NCBI GenBank assembly: GCA_013388675.1
Contig: JACAEW010000048.1
Location: forward strand, 1-43,882
DNA from: Syntrophaceae bacterium
GTDB taxonomy: Bacteria; Desulfobacterota; SM23-61
Length of the DNA: 43,882 nt
Reading direction: 5' to 3'
The notes below the pieces were generated by a model that saw nothing but the letters and a program-made list of their open reading frames with translations, did not search any database and was not told the DNA's origin. Each line of letters opens with the position of its first letter. Position 1 is the stretch's first letter. The translations under genes were made by a program, and so were the position numbers. Shown here piece by piece: positions 24,847 to 33,500 of the stretch.

Positions 24847-25841
24847 GAAAGCTTCCCCGGGTTCGGTTTCCCGCTGGGCGGAGGAAACCACTTTTGCCTG
24901 ACATACAGGATAAGCCCTGAGAATCCATAGGGGGCAAAAAGGATGATCAATATGAGGGTCAGGCCGATCACCAGCTCCACCCTTTCCGTAAACCGGGTGG
25001 TGACTTCCTCCATGACCTGAAAGATCGCCGCACCCCAGACGGGCCCCAAAAAGCTGCCGATTCCCCCCACCATGGTGATCATGACCGGCGCAAAAGAAAC
25101 CAGGATATGAAAGGCGCCGTCGGCGGATATCAGGTTCTGAAAGAGGGCATAGATGGAACCGGCAACACCGGCAAAGGCCCCTGAAACGACGTACACCACC
25201 GCTTTGGTCTGCGGCACCTTGAATCCCAAGTAGTCGATTCGCATGGCGTTATCGCGGACCCCCACCTGGATCTGACCGAAGGGCGTTTTGGTAAAAAACC
25301 ATATCAACCAGAGACTCACCCCCAAAACAACCAGGGCGAAGTAATAAAAATTTTCCGGCGCCTTCATGTTGATGGAAATGACCCCCGGAATGCTGAAGGG
25401 GGGTATGGGAAATCCACCGATTCCATCTTCCCCGCCGGTGACATTCCTCAGCTTCAAAGCCAGGACATACATGAGCTGGCCGAAAGCAAGGTGAAGCATG
25501 GCGAAGGCGGTGCCGCTCACCCGTACGACCAGGGGGGCTAGGATTAGGGCCAGGACCGAGGAAGCGAGCACCCCGATCAGGACTGCCGGCAAAAGGGGCA
25601 GGCCCTGGATGTGCTTCAAAGCCAGGGCCGTTCCATATCCCCCCATGCCGAAAAACATGGCATGGCCGAAGCTCAACAGTCCCGTGTAGCCCAGCAGCAG
25701 GTTGAAAGATACGGAAAAAATGGCGAAAACTCCGAAGGTCACAAAGATGTTCGTGAAGTAAATGCCGAAAAGCTTAGGGTAGGCTGCCAGAATTCCCGCC
25801 AGGGCTATCCCCAGTACCCATTTCCAAACGTTGCTTTTCAT
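24843..25841 (-). CDS. livM: Branched-chain amino-acid type ABC permease LivM
   Basis: 332 residues, about nine to ten membrane segments. The LivM marks are SVSFNLLLGYTGLLSFGHAMFFGMGGYGTAL, TPFGQIQVGVRDNAMRIDYLG (the cytoplasmic loop that contacts the ATPase), and the TMVGGIGSFLGPVWGAAIF segment. It forms the channel together with LivH. Its start overlaps the livH stop and its stop overlaps the livG start, each by four bases, so expression is tightly coupled. Confidence 0.95.
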   Translation of the reverse strand: MKSNVWKWVLGIALAGILAAYPKLFGIYFTNIFVTFGVFAIFSVSFNLLLGYTGLLSFGHAMFFGMGGYGTALALKHIQGLPLLPAVLIGVLASSVLALILAPLVVRVSGTAFAMLHLAFGQLMYVLALKLRNVTGGEDGIGGFPIPPFSIPGVISINMKAPENFYYFALVVLGVSLWLIWFFTKTPFGQIQVGVRDNAMRIDYLGFKVPQTKAVVYVVSGAFAGVAGSIYALFQNLISADGAFHILVSFAPVMITMVGGIGSFLGPVWGAAIFQVMEEVTTRFTERVELVIGLTLILIILFAPYGFSGLILYVRQKWFPPPSGKPNPGKLS

Positions 25842-26710
25842 TCCCTCTCCCCGAAAAAACCCATGGGGCGAATGGCCAGGACCACCGCCATGAAGGCAAA
25901 CATTAGCACCGGCGCCAGCTGCGACAGGAACTGTACACCGTAGGAACTCAGCAGCCCGAATATGATGGATACGATGAACGCGCCCAAGAGGCTACCGAAC
26001 CCTCCCGTAACCACCACAACGAAGGCATCCATCCCCATCTGGTCCGCCAATCCCGGGAACACGGTCAGGATAGGGGCGACCGCCACTCCAGCCACCCCCG
26101 CGAGCCAGGTGCCGACTCCAAAGACAAACATGAAGACCAAGGGGATGTTGATTCCCAGGGCGTTGACCATATCCGCATCGGACACGGCCGCCCGTACGAT
26201 CTTGCCCAGGCGGGTCTTATACAGGAGCAGAGCCATGATCCCCAGGACCAGAAGGGAGAGGCCGATGACAAAAAGTCGGTACACCGGGTAGTCCATGCCG
26301 GCAATCATCACCAGGCCGCCCAGGACGGCGGGGATCTTAAGGGGCAGGCTTTCCGTGCCCCAGAAGATTTTCACCCCGGCCAAGACGACCAGCGAAACCC
26401 CCACCGTCAGGATCAATTCTCCCATATGCCCGAAAGGGTGCATCCTCCTCAGAAGAAATCTTTCTAGCAGAATCCCGAAAAAAGAGGTAACCACCGGCGC
26501 CAGCAGCAGGGCTAGCCAGAAGTTTCCGGTCATGGTCAAGAACTGATACCCGAAATAAGCGGACAGCATGAAGAATGCGGCATGGGCGAGATTGAGAATC
26601 CCCATCATCCCGAAGATGATGTTCAACCCGGAGGCCACCAGAAAAAGGATCATGCCGTAGGCCAGCCCGTGAATTCCCTGGGCCAAGTACATGGCGGTGG
26701 TCGGGTCCAT
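25838..26710 (-). CDS. livH: Branched-chain amino-acid type ABC permease LivH
   Basis: 290 residues, about eight membrane segments. Marks include GLAYGMILFLVASGLNIIFGMMGILNLAHAAFFMLSAY at the N-terminus, the TRLGKIVRAAVSDADMVNALGINIP coupling loop, and VVTGGFGSLLGAFIVSIIFG. It pairs with LivM encoded next (4-base overlap). It starts 178 bases after the binding-protein gene, with a GTAGGGGC-type palindrome in the gap. Confidence 0.95.
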   Translation of the reverse strand: MDPTTAMYLAQGIHGLAYGMILFLVASGLNIIFGMMGILNLAHAAFFMLSAYFGYQFLTMTGNFWLALLLAPVVTSFFGILLERFLLRRMHPFGHMGELILTVGVSLVVLAGVKIFWGTESLPLKIPAVLGGLVMIAGMDYPVYRLFVIGLSLLVLGIMALLLYKTRLGKIVRAAVSDADMVNALGINIPLVFMFVFGVGTWLAGVAGVAVAPILTVFPGLADQMGMDAFVVVVTGGFGSLLGAFIVSIIFGLLSSYGVQFLSQLAPVLMFAFMAVVLAIRPMGFFGERE

Positions 26711-26736
26711 CGGTTAACCTCGGAGTCCAAAGCCCG

Positions 26737-26764
26737 GTAGGGGCTATTCATGAATCGCCCCTAC
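26737..26764. repeat. GTAGGGGC palindromic intergenic element
   Basis: Arms GTAGGGGC (26737-26744) and GCCCCTAC (26757-26764) enclose ATTCATGAAT, itself a perfect palindrome; only one base pair of the whole 28-bp unit is mismatched. It resembles the dispersed repeat with TAGGGGCGGGTT arms at 35149-35175, and is of the kind found in many copies in bacterial chromosomes. Confidence 0.7.
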
Positions 26765-26888
26765 ACAACCTGGACCTTGAAAAGAGTCATAAGAAAAGGG
26801 GCGGGGCCAGGAAAAAACAGAAGCTTGCTTTAAGACTTTGTTTTTTCAACCTGGAACCCGCAACTCGAAACCCGAAACTGTCTTTGTC

Positions 26889-28328
26889 TTATTCCCCCCA
26901 GTCATTCTTCCCTTTGCACCGGTCCAGGTTTTTATCCATCAAGGGGAGTACCTTTTCCGCCGGAATCGTGAAGGTGGGCCCGGTATTGGATGTCCCCTGG
27001 AACCAGTAGTATGGGGGGATATTGAAGGACACCTTTTGCTGATCGGGGGGAACGAATTCGAAGATATGCAGGTCCTGGATCGCTTTGTGGTCGCAGGCTC
27101 TCATCTTCATGATTTTCCCGTTGTTGTATTTGTAAACATCTCCTTCCCAGACTTTGATGATTTTTTCCGGGTCCGTGCTGCCGGCTCTTTCGATCACGCT
27201 CAAGAGCCAGTAGGTTTGCTCGGTGTAAGAGCCGATGTTCCCCGTGCCGTGTTCGAAGAGCCGGGTGTTGAAAGGGGCGGTCCACTTGGTCTTCCACAGG
27301 TTGTTCCAGGTTTTGTAGTACTTGATTTGTTCCGGGGTTTTGAAAACCGGGTTTTCGGTCCCATACTGGCTGAGTTGGACCAGTCCTTTGGTCCCCTCGA
27401 CCCCTACTTCATGGAGGAAATTAGGTTCATCCAGGAAGATGTGGGCGAAGGGGAGGGTAATGCCCATCTGCCTCGCCTGCTTGAGCAGGTTGGCCGCGTC
27501 CGGGATCCAGTCGCCGGTGTAAACGACCTCGGCCCCGGAAGCCTTGATCTTGGTCAGGTAGGGGGCAAAGTCGGTCAGGAAGAGCTTGTGATAATCCTCG
27601 CCCACGATCTGGCCCTCGGGGAAATATTGTTTCAGTCCTTTCTTGAACCCATCCGCCATGGCATGACCGAACATGTAATCCTGACAAAGGATGTAAAACT
27701 TTTTCTCCTTTTTCCTAATCTGGGCATAGTAATAGGCAATTCCGCGTCCGATCTGGTCGGTGGAAAAAGAGGTGAAGAAAGAGTAGCGGGAAAAATTTGT
27801 GGCATCGTTGAGTTCATCGGAGAGGGCAGCGGTGTTCTGCGAAATGACCTTGTATTTGCTGGCCGTTTCGTTGATGATTTTCATGAGGTTGCTGCCGTCG
27901 GTGCCCCAAAGGACATGAACTTTTTCCTGGAGCACCATCCTCTCGCAGATCTTCTTGGTCTGGGCCGGCTGGGACATGTGGTCGGCCTTGATCACCTGGA
28001 TCAGTTTCTTTTTCCCGTCGACCAGGAGCCCCCCCCTTTTGTTGATGTCATGAGCCGCCCAAAGGGCGGAGATCCAGTAAATCTGGCCCACGAGTGCCGC
28101 CGGTCCGGAAAAGGAAGCAACGATGGCGATCTTGATGGTATCTCCGGTCGGGATGATCGCCGGGTTGTTGGGGTCAAAATCCGACATGTCCCCCATTTTG
28201 TTCACGTCAAAAAGGGCCTTGGGGGTGGCAAAGGCCATGACTGGGGTCGGCCCCCATGGGCCGATGGAGAAGGTGAAAGCGAAGCTCACCAACACGACCA
28301 TCCAGGACATCTTAGGAATCGTCTTCAT
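26889..28328 (-). CDS. livK: Periplasmic substrate-binding protein of the Liv-type ABC transporter (first set)
   Basis: 479 residues from MKTIPKMSWMVVLV, with an AAAGGAGG ribosome site; an in-frame start 99 bases upstream is not used. A signal peptide runs to about residue 33. The fold is that of type I periplasmic binding proteins (Peripla_BP_6): IKIAIVASFSGPAALVGQIYW begins lobe one, and FLTDFAPYLTKIKASGAEVVYTGDW is the typical segment in lobe two. It is longer than LivK/LivJ (about 370), with an extended N-terminus before the domain and a C-terminal extension. The ligand may be an amino acid, amide or aromatic acid. First gene of the livK-H-M-G-F run. Confidence 0.9.
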   Translation of the reverse strand: MKTIPKMSWMVVLVSFAFTFSIGPWGPTPVMAFATPKALFDVNKMGDMSDFDPNNPAIIPTGDTIKIAIVASFSGPAALVGQIYWISALWAAHDINKRGGLLVDGKKKLIQVIKADHMSQPAQTKKICERMVLQEKVHVLWGTDGSNLMKIINETASKYKVISQNTAALSDELNDATNFSRYSFFTSFSTDQIGRGIAYYYAQIRKKEKKFYILCQDYMFGHAMADGFKKGLKQYFPEGQIVGEDYHKLFLTDFAPYLTKIKASGAEVVYTGDWIPDAANLLKQARQMGITLPFAHIFLDEPNFLHEVGVEGTKGLVQLSQYGTENPVFKTPEQIKYYKTWNNLWKTKWTAPFNTRLFEHGTGNIGSYTEQTYWLLSVIERAGSTDPEKIIKVWEGDVYKYNNGKIMKMRACDHKAIQDLHIFEFVPPDQQKVSFNIPPYYWFQGTSNTGPTFTIPAEKVLPLMDKNLDRCKGKNDWGE

Positions 28329-28705
28329 TTCCCTGCCTCCTTTCCTCCATTTGGTAAGGGTCTGCTTGAAGCGATCAAAGGCATTGTGAAGCATTGCCAG
28401 CTTGCCCGCATATCTTTTTTTAGGCAAGTCTTAAGGGCACAGCTTTCGAAAAAGAAAACTCGAACCTTCGATAGATACGATTTCCTCTTCCGGTGTTTGG
28501 GATTGGAGCAGCTTGGCCGAGAAAAAGGCGAAATACGTGAAAGTTCAATGAGGGCCATTGGGCGGGGGTAAACGGAAAATTCCGGAAGCCTCTTTTCATC
28601 ACTCGACCCCCCCAAAAAAATGCAGCAGGCTGGCAACCGAATAGGCGGTAATGTCAGATTGGGACCAAGGATAATGCCAAAACCGGAATCCTGTCAAGAG
28701 AAAAC
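28329..28705. other. 377-base spacer between livK and the geranylgeranyl-reductase-like gene
   Basis: I see no gene here. It should contain the promoter of the minus-strand liv operon, but no good hexamer pair was found. A C-run and an A-run at 28607-28619 and short direct repeats (GCATTG) are the only features. Confidence 0.5.
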
Positions 28706-29899
28706 TCAAAAGAGCAATGCGATCTTGGATTTCTCGTGGCAGAGGATCGAGGCCAGGTCCCGGGCCATGGAAGGCTTTTTGAGCGCCCGGGCGATGTTCC
28801 GGTTGAGAAAAAATTCTCTCAAGATTAGCCTCTTGAGCAGAGACCCGTACAAGAACTCCCACCTGGGGAGGGAGCTTCTCCAAAGGCTTTCATAAATCTT
28901 CCCCACCCTTTCCATTCCACCTTGGGCATTGAAAGCCGCATGAATCGCCTCGGCGGCACATTCTCCGCTCCGAAGGGCAAAGTAGATTCCTTCTCCGGTC
29001 AGGACATCGGTGAAGCCGCCGGCGTCGCCAACCAGGAGGACGTTTTTCCGGTATCGCCGCCGAAAAAATGAACCGGCGGGAATCGGGCCTCCCTGGAGGG
29101 AATTCTGCACCATCGTCGCATCCCGCAGTCTTTCATTGACGAAAGGATTTCTTTCTACAAAAGCCCGAAAAAGGTTCCGGATGTTCTTTCCTCTCAGGTG
29201 CCGCGCGCCGATTCCGACTCCCACGTTGGCCGAGTCCTCCCCGGTGGGAAAAAGCCAGCCGTACCCGGGAAGAATGGACCGGTCGCAGTGGATCTCGATG
29301 CGATGGTTTATATCCTTCACCCCCCGAAAATACGCCCGTAACCCGAAGGCCGCGGGATGGACTTCCCTTTCCCGGTAGACGAGTTTCCGGGCGACGACCG
29401 AGTAGGCTCCGTCAGACCCGATTAGGACCTTGCCGAAAAATTCTTCCTTTTGCCCCTCGCATTGAGCTCTCACCCCCTTGAAATTCCCGTTTGCCCCGAT
29501 AAAATCTTTGACCTCCCAATTCTCCAAGATTTCAAGATTCCGGTATTTCCGTACCTGCTGGGAAAGCAGGAAATCGAATTCCCGGCGGGGGATGACCAGG
29601 CCGAAGGGACAGGGACTTTTCAGGTGAAAGAAGGGGACGGTGAGGATTTGCCCGGCAGGGGAAGAAATCTCCAAGCCCTCAATTTTCCAGGGGTTATTTT
29701 GCCTGACCGCAGAGAGAATTCCTAACCGTTCCAAGACCTCCAGGGCCGGGGGACCGATCCCGTCTCCGCATACTTTTCCTCTTGGAAAACCTTCCTTTTC
29801 CAACAACAAAATTTCGCACCCCCGGCGGGCCAAGGATATGGCCGCGCTGCACCCGGCGGGACCGGCGCCGACAATGATTACGTCATATTCTTTATTCAT
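28706..29899 (-). CDS. Geranylgeranyl-reductase family FAD oxidoreductase
   Basis: 397 residues. FAD motif VIIVGAGPAGCSAAISLARRG (GAGPAG at 11-16), then LLEKEGFPRGKVCGDGIGPPALEVLERLG with the CGDG marker of the GGR family, LIGSDGAYSVVARKL (second FAD motif) and LLVGDAGGFTDVLTGEGIYFALRSGE near the C-terminus. The family reduces isoprenoid double bonds in archaeal or chlorophyll-type lipids, but many bacterial members act in quinone or polyketide pathways. ATG at 29899 chosen; a GTG seven codons earlier is possible. No pathway partners are visible nearby. Confidence 0.88.
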   Translation of the reverse strand: MNKEYDVIIVGAGPAGCSAAISLARRGCEILLLEKEGFPRGKVCGDGIGPPALEVLERLGILSAVRQNNPWKIEGLEISSPAGQILTVPFFHLKSPCPFGLVIPRREFDFLLSQQVRKYRNLEILENWEVKDFIGANGNFKGVRAQCEGQKEEFFGKVLIGSDGAYSVVARKLVYREREVHPAAFGLRAYFRGVKDINHRIEIHCDRSILPGYGWLFPTGEDSANVGVGIGARHLRGKNIRNLFRAFVERNPFVNERLRDATMVQNSLQGGPIPAGSFFRRRYRKNVLLVGDAGGFTDVLTGEGIYFALRSGECAAEAIHAAFNAQGGMERVGKIYESLWRSSLPRWEFLYGSLLKRLILREFFLNRNIARALKKPSMARDLASILCHEKSKIALLF

Positions 29900-29958
29900 C
29901 CGGTTGGAAGGTGGGGGCACCCCGCCGGGTCGCCCGGCAAGGGCGTGTCATGTATAAT

Positions 29959-31518
29959 CTAAGCCCCATGGCGGAGCTGGTAAGATTTTTGAAAGCCGTT
30001 GGAATGATTGATCAGGGTGACCTTCACGATTCCCTGACTGTCGCAGGTATAGATTTCTTCCGCCTCAAAGGCCATGGCGGGTTCGAAACGCTGGACGGAG
30101 GCCTTCTCCCATCCGTTGTTGCCCGTAAGACCCGGATCGAAAGGGAAACGGATTTCGTCCCAGGTCGTGAGGTCTCCCGTGGGCTGGCCCTGCTCGTTGA
30201 GGTGGCTGCACTCCAGGTAACGGAAGTGACCGATGTTATGGGCCGGATGGTAACGGCGTGACCGGCGAAGGGGCGGCTCCCCTTTCGTGGGCAGGAGGGT
30301 GTCCTTGGGGAAAATCGGGTCAAAGGAAATCTGCCGTCCTGCCTCTGCTTCCCTCCAGACTCCGAAATGGCGGGTGAAACGGTCCTGGACCGTGAACCCG
30401 GCCATCTCGTCGGCGGCAATGGCCAGGCCGATTGCGCTGGCGGCCCGCGGGTAAGGCGACTTGCGGATCCTGCGGCCGTAGGCGGCCCGCAGCATCTGGG
30501 AAATCAGGGGCAGTTCTGCGGCGCCCCCCACGAGATATAAAGCCGCATTCTCGGCCCATCCGGGAGAGGCTTCGTGGAGAGCCGGTCGGCCCAGCGTGGC
30601 TTCCACGGCAGCCAGGGTCTGCTCGACCAGCGGACGGGCCCGCTCATAGAACTGGGCCGTGGTGACGGTGACTTCCTGCTCCCGCCCCAGGGCTCGCGTG
30701 AGGTCGAGCAAGATCTTCTTGGTGTTGGGGTGAAGGGCCTCTTTTTTCTCCCGGCATTCCTCGAGAAGCCAGAAGTTCGAACGAAGCTCCGGGTCGAGCC
30801 CGGCCCGCTCAGCGGCCAAGGAGGCCAGGATGGCGTCGAAGTCATCTCCCCCCAGGTGCTCGATTCCGGCGGTGGTCATGACCCGATGGCTGAGATCGCT
30901 CATCTGGATGACCGATAGGTCAAAGGTTCCCCCCCCCAGGTCATAAACCAACAAGTACTCCCTCTTTCGCTCTGAGGCTTGTTTCCGGTAACGGAAAGCG
31001 TACTCCACTCCTGCGGCCGAGGGCTCATTGATCAACCCCAGAACTTCAAAACCCGACCTTCGAAATCCCTCGAGGGTCAGGAACCGTTGGTTGTTATTGG
31101 CATTGGCAGGAACCCCGACCATTACCTCCAAGATTGCCGAATCCCGAAGCTGAAGATTGGAATTTTCCACCAAGTCCCTGCGGAGGGCGCTCAGGTATTC
31201 GACCAGCAGCGTCAGGAGGGGGACCCTTTCCTCCCCGACCTGGAGGCAGGTTTCCGGGTTGGCATGGGAGAGGAAACGTTTCAGAGAGCGGATGACTTGC
31301 CAGCCCTCCTCCGACTGTTTGGACCACGCTTCCCACCCGAAGACCCTCTGCGATCCTTTCCCGGCGATCAGGGAAGGATACCACTCCTGCCCGTCGCCCC
31401 ACTCGGTCTCAAAAGTGACTAAGGGATAGTTGCCCCCTTCCACCCGGGATACGACAGTGCGGGTTGTACCGAAATCGACTCCCAATCGGACTTTTGTGGG
31501 TTGTTTACTCTTTTTCAT
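29959..31518 (-). CDS. Hsp70/DnaK-like actin-fold ATPase
   Basis: 519 residues from MKKSKQPTKVRLGVDFGTT; the phosphate-1 loop DFGTTR lies at 15-20. Further actin/Hsp70-fold motifs: VMVGVPANANNNQR, LGLINEPSAAGVEYAFRYR (connect-1 region), LLVYDLGGGTFDLSVIQMSD (phosphate-2), and ALYLVGGAAELPLISQMLRAAYGRRI (adenosine). The C-terminus is about 130 residues and does not look like the DnaK peptide-binding beta domain. It has no DnaJ or GrpE neighbour, so it is a solitary Hsp70-like protein whose client is unknown. The frame is open 57 codons upstream but that segment lacks family character. Confidence 0.8.
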   Translation of the reverse strand: MKKSKQPTKVRLGVDFGTTRTVVSRVEGGNYPLVTFETEWGDGQEWYPSLIAGKGSQRVFGWEAWSKQSEEGWQVIRSLKRFLSHANPETCLQVGEERVPLLTLLVEYLSALRRDLVENSNLQLRDSAILEVMVGVPANANNNQRFLTLEGFRRSGFEVLGLINEPSAAGVEYAFRYRKQASERKREYLLVYDLGGGTFDLSVIQMSDLSHRVMTTAGIEHLGGDDFDAILASLAAERAGLDPELRSNFWLLEECREKKEALHPNTKKILLDLTRALGREQEVTVTTAQFYERARPLVEQTLAAVEATLGRPALHEASPGWAENAALYLVGGAAELPLISQMLRAAYGRRIRKSPYPRAASAIGLAIAADEMAGFTVQDRFTRHFGVWREAEAGRQISFDPIFPKDTLLPTKGEPPLRRSRRYHPAHNIGHFRYLECSHLNEQGQPTGDLTTWDEIRFPFDPGLTGNNGWEKASVQRFEPAMAFEAEEIYTCDSQGIVKVTLINHSNGFQKSYQLRHGA

Positions 31519-31655
31519 CTCCCTGAATGAATATTTTACCAGGATTGCCGAGAAAGGCAACGGGTCCTTGAGGCTCGCCGCCAGGATCTCAGGTCGGGGA
31601 AGCGCCTTCAGAACGAAGACATGGGAGACAGAAGAGACGACCCAATCTTTACCCT

Positions 31656-31683
31656 TTGAATTCTTTCTCTCCTTTGGTAAAAT
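31656..31683 (+). promoter_or_regulatory. Probable promoter of the superoxide-reductase-like gene
   Basis: TTGAAT (-35, 31656-31661), 16-base spacer, TAAAAT (-10, 31678-31683, five of six). The ATG of the following gene is 45 bases downstream with a GGAGG ribosome site. It overlaps the upstream in-frame extension of the Hsp70-like gene on the other strand. Confidence 0.45.
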
Positions 31684-31727
31684 TTTCATGGTCCATTTTC
31701 CAAAACCTGCATTCCAGGGAGGTCAAT

Positions 31728-32105
31728 ATGAACCGGAGAGATTTTATCGTGGCATCGGGCGTTTTGGCCGCGGGACTTCTAATTCCCTGCGGTCCGGCAT
31801 GGGCAAATAAATCGGAGACCAAAATCGAAGCCCCGGACAGTGCGGCCAAAGGATCGGAGATCACCGTCAAGTTGACCGTGACCCACAACGCCAACAGCGC
31901 CTTCCATTACACCGAATGGCTTTGGGTCCAGGTGAACGGGAAGGAGGTCGCCCGCTGGGACTTCGGGAAAGAGAAGCCGGAGGCCGCTACTTTCACGCGC
32001 GAAATCAAAGTAAAGGTAGATGGGGACCTGGAGATCAGGGCCAAGGCGAGCTGCAACATGCACGGAAGCGCGAATGAGCCGGTGCTGAAAGTGACGGCGA
32101 AATAA
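31728..32105 (+). CDS. Tat-exported superoxide-reductase/desulfoferrodoxin-like protein
   Basis: 125 residues from MNRRDFIVASGVLAAGLL, a twin-arginine signal with an AWA-like cleavage site near residue 26. The mature part matches the superoxide reductase (neelaredoxin) iron-centre domain: SETKIEAPDSAAKGSEITVKL, H53-NANSAF-H60-YTEW and C109-N-M-H112-G. In known SORs the iron is bound by four His and one Cys, the first His coming from EKHxPxIEAP; here that His position is a Ser (residue 29), leaving H53, H60, C109 and H112. It is therefore a four-ligand variant and may be a partly degenerate or re-purposed SOR. A GGAGG site precedes the ATG and the small membrane protein gene follows 70 bases downstream. 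Confidence 0.75.
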   Translation: MNRRDFIVASGVLAAGLLIPCGPAWANKSETKIEAPDSAAKGSEITVKLTVTHNANSAFHYTEWLWVQVNGKEVARWDFGKEKPEAATFTREIKVKVDGDLEIRAKASCNMHGSANEPVLKVTAK

Positions 32106-32175
32106 ATCATCCGTGCCGGCTGCTTGCCGCGGGGTCCGGTCACCTTTTGCTTTCAGCGGTTCTGTGGGGGGGGCT

Positions 32176-32358
32176 ATGAAAATTGGGGGGATTTCGATTG
32201 TCCTGATCCTCGGGATCATGAATTTTATTCTGCTTCTCTTCCAGCTCAGCTCCGGGCTGCGCTGGTTTAAGGTGAAAATGACCGTTCACCGCAAAACCGG
32301 TATCACCCTGTTCATTGTCGCCCTTTGCCACGCGATTCTGGCCTATTTGACCTCCTGA
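32176..32358 (+). CDS. Small two-helix membrane protein with H-X13-H, possible haem protein
   Basis: 60 residues beginning MKIGGISIVLILGIMNFILLLF, with a GGGGGG ribosome site. Two membrane helices: residues about 6-23 and 38-58. H38 and H52 are spaced 14 positions apart (H-X13-H), the same spacing as the two haem ligands in each haem-binding helix of cytochrome b. A dimer could form a minimal b-type cytochrome. It follows the superoxide-reductase-like gene in the same direction and could pass electrons to it. No family is recognised with certainty. Confidence 0.55.
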   Translation: MKIGGISIVLILGIMNFILLLFQLSSGLRWFKVKMTVHRKTGITLFIVALCHAILAYLTS

Positions 32359-32369
32359 GGCCTGGCTCC

Positions 32370-32993
32370 CTATTTGACCTTCCGAATCAGGAGGCCGCTG
32401 GTGGAGACCCGAACCTCAAGCTCGCTCGGCTCGTCGGCGGCGACAAAGGTTCCCGACCCGTACTCCGCATCCAGCAGAGGCTTCAACAAAGCATACCGCT
32501 GGCGCAGGTGAAAAAGATTGACCGGTTTTTCCTGCGAGAGGTGGAAAATCGTGCGGGGTTTGGATTGTTCATCCTCCAGTCGGGTATACCGGCCGGCCAC
32601 CCGGTCCAATTCATAAGCCGTGTGCAATCCCAGATAATTGACGATGGGCTTCCATTTGAGGATGTGGGCATCTACGTAGATTTCATCCCCGGCAATCAGA
32701 AAGCTGACCTCTTCTTCGTCCGCCAGACGAATATGGGCGTTGAACTCCTGAGGGGCCACGGGTTGAATCTTCACCACGGCGGCCACCTCCTCGCGAGTCA
32801 GCGCCCGGTACCCCTGGGTGCCGATGGTGATCGCCGCGAAAAGGGAACCCAGGGATAGAAAAAGCAGCCCCAGCAAGAGGCCGAACGTACCCCCTAAAAA
32901 TTTCCTTTTTCGGAACGTCAAAACCGCGGCGATAAAAGCCACGAGGCCGAAAGCTGCGGATAAAATGGCCAAAACCATCATAGAATTTCCCAT
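32370..32993 (-). CDS. Two-helix membrane protein with soluble C-terminal domain, unknown function
   Basis: 207 residues. Two hydrophobic helices (about residues 6-27 and 34-58) at the N-terminus are followed by a predicted cytoplasmic or periplasmic domain of about 145 residues rich in beta-like segments (EVAAVVKIQPVAPQEFNAHIRL, EVSFLIAGDEIYVDAHIL). I recognise no enzyme motif; the domain includes aromatic-rich HLRQRYALLKPLLD. It is convergent with the small membrane protein gene (11-base gap) and has a GGGGTGG ribosome site. Related proteins have been called multidrug or cation-efflux related without proof. Confidence 0.65.
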   Translation of the reverse strand: MGNSMMVLAILSAAFGLVAFIAAVLTFRKRKFLGGTFGLLLGLLFLSLGSLFAAITIGTQGYRALTREEVAAVVKIQPVAPQEFNAHIRLADEEEVSFLIAGDEIYVDAHILKWKPIVNYLGLHTAYELDRVAGRYTRLEDEQSKPRTIFHLSQEKPVNLFHLRQRYALLKPLLDAEYGSGTFVAADEPSELEVRVSTSGLLIRKVK

Positions 32994-33032
32994 TGATTCC
33001 ACCCCTTGGGGCATTGATGGAAACGGCAGACC

Positions 33033-33500
33033 TCAATCCAACGACAGGTTAAAATCCGACGGCTTTTTTAAAACGTTTTCTATATGGCTACAAAAAATAT
33101 GCAGGTCTTGCAGTTCTTCTTGGATGATTTGAAAAATTTCTCTCTCCGTAATCTCGCCATAGAAATGAACCATCCGATTCCTGTATCCCGCCATCTTGGT
33201 TAATTGATTGGCCGCAAAATCCGGAGGAATGATCTTATATTTTTCCAGAAGCCGGGGGATATCCTTATAAGAGGAGGGTCGGGCTCCGGGAATCCTCGAC
33301 AAGATATGGGAGCCAATGTCCAACACCGCTTCGAGACATCTGTGGAGATCATAGAAAGAAATTCGGAAATTGTCGGAATTCGAATGAAATTGTTCAAAAG
33401 GAATTCCTTTAAACCTCTCCAAGCTCTGGAGGGAATCCTCGATGTAGGAGAGCCGTGAACGCAAAACTTCCCGGTTTAAGGGGACCTTGGGTCTAGGCAT
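33033..33500 (-). CDS. hepT: HepT-like toxin (HEPN ribonuclease, DUF86)
   Basis: 155 residues, helical. The HEPN active site R-X4-6-H reads R107-NRMV-H112 followed by F113-Y114, giving the RX4HXY motif of HepT toxins, where the Tyr is AMPylated by the partner. It is preceded by the nucleotidyltransferase antitoxin gene with an 8-base overlap (33493-33500). HepT acts as an mRNase or tRNase when not neutralised. Confidence 0.85.
   Translation of the reverse strand: MPRPKVPLNREVLRSRLSYIEDSLQSLERFKGIPFEQFHSNSDNFRISFYDLHRCLEAVLDIGSHILSRIPGARPSSYKDIPRLLEKYKIIPPDFAANQLTKMAGYRNRMVHFYGEITEREIFQIIQEELQDLHIFCSHIENVLKKPSDFNLSLD

Noticed and set aside
28330-28440. Sigma-54 promoter (TGGCA...) upstream of the minus-strand livK
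   Set aside because: The GG-N10-GC spacing is not met.
26838-28571. A 577-codon plus-strand open frame opposite livK
   Set aside because: Antisense to a clear substrate-binding protein gene; no family features or ribosome site.
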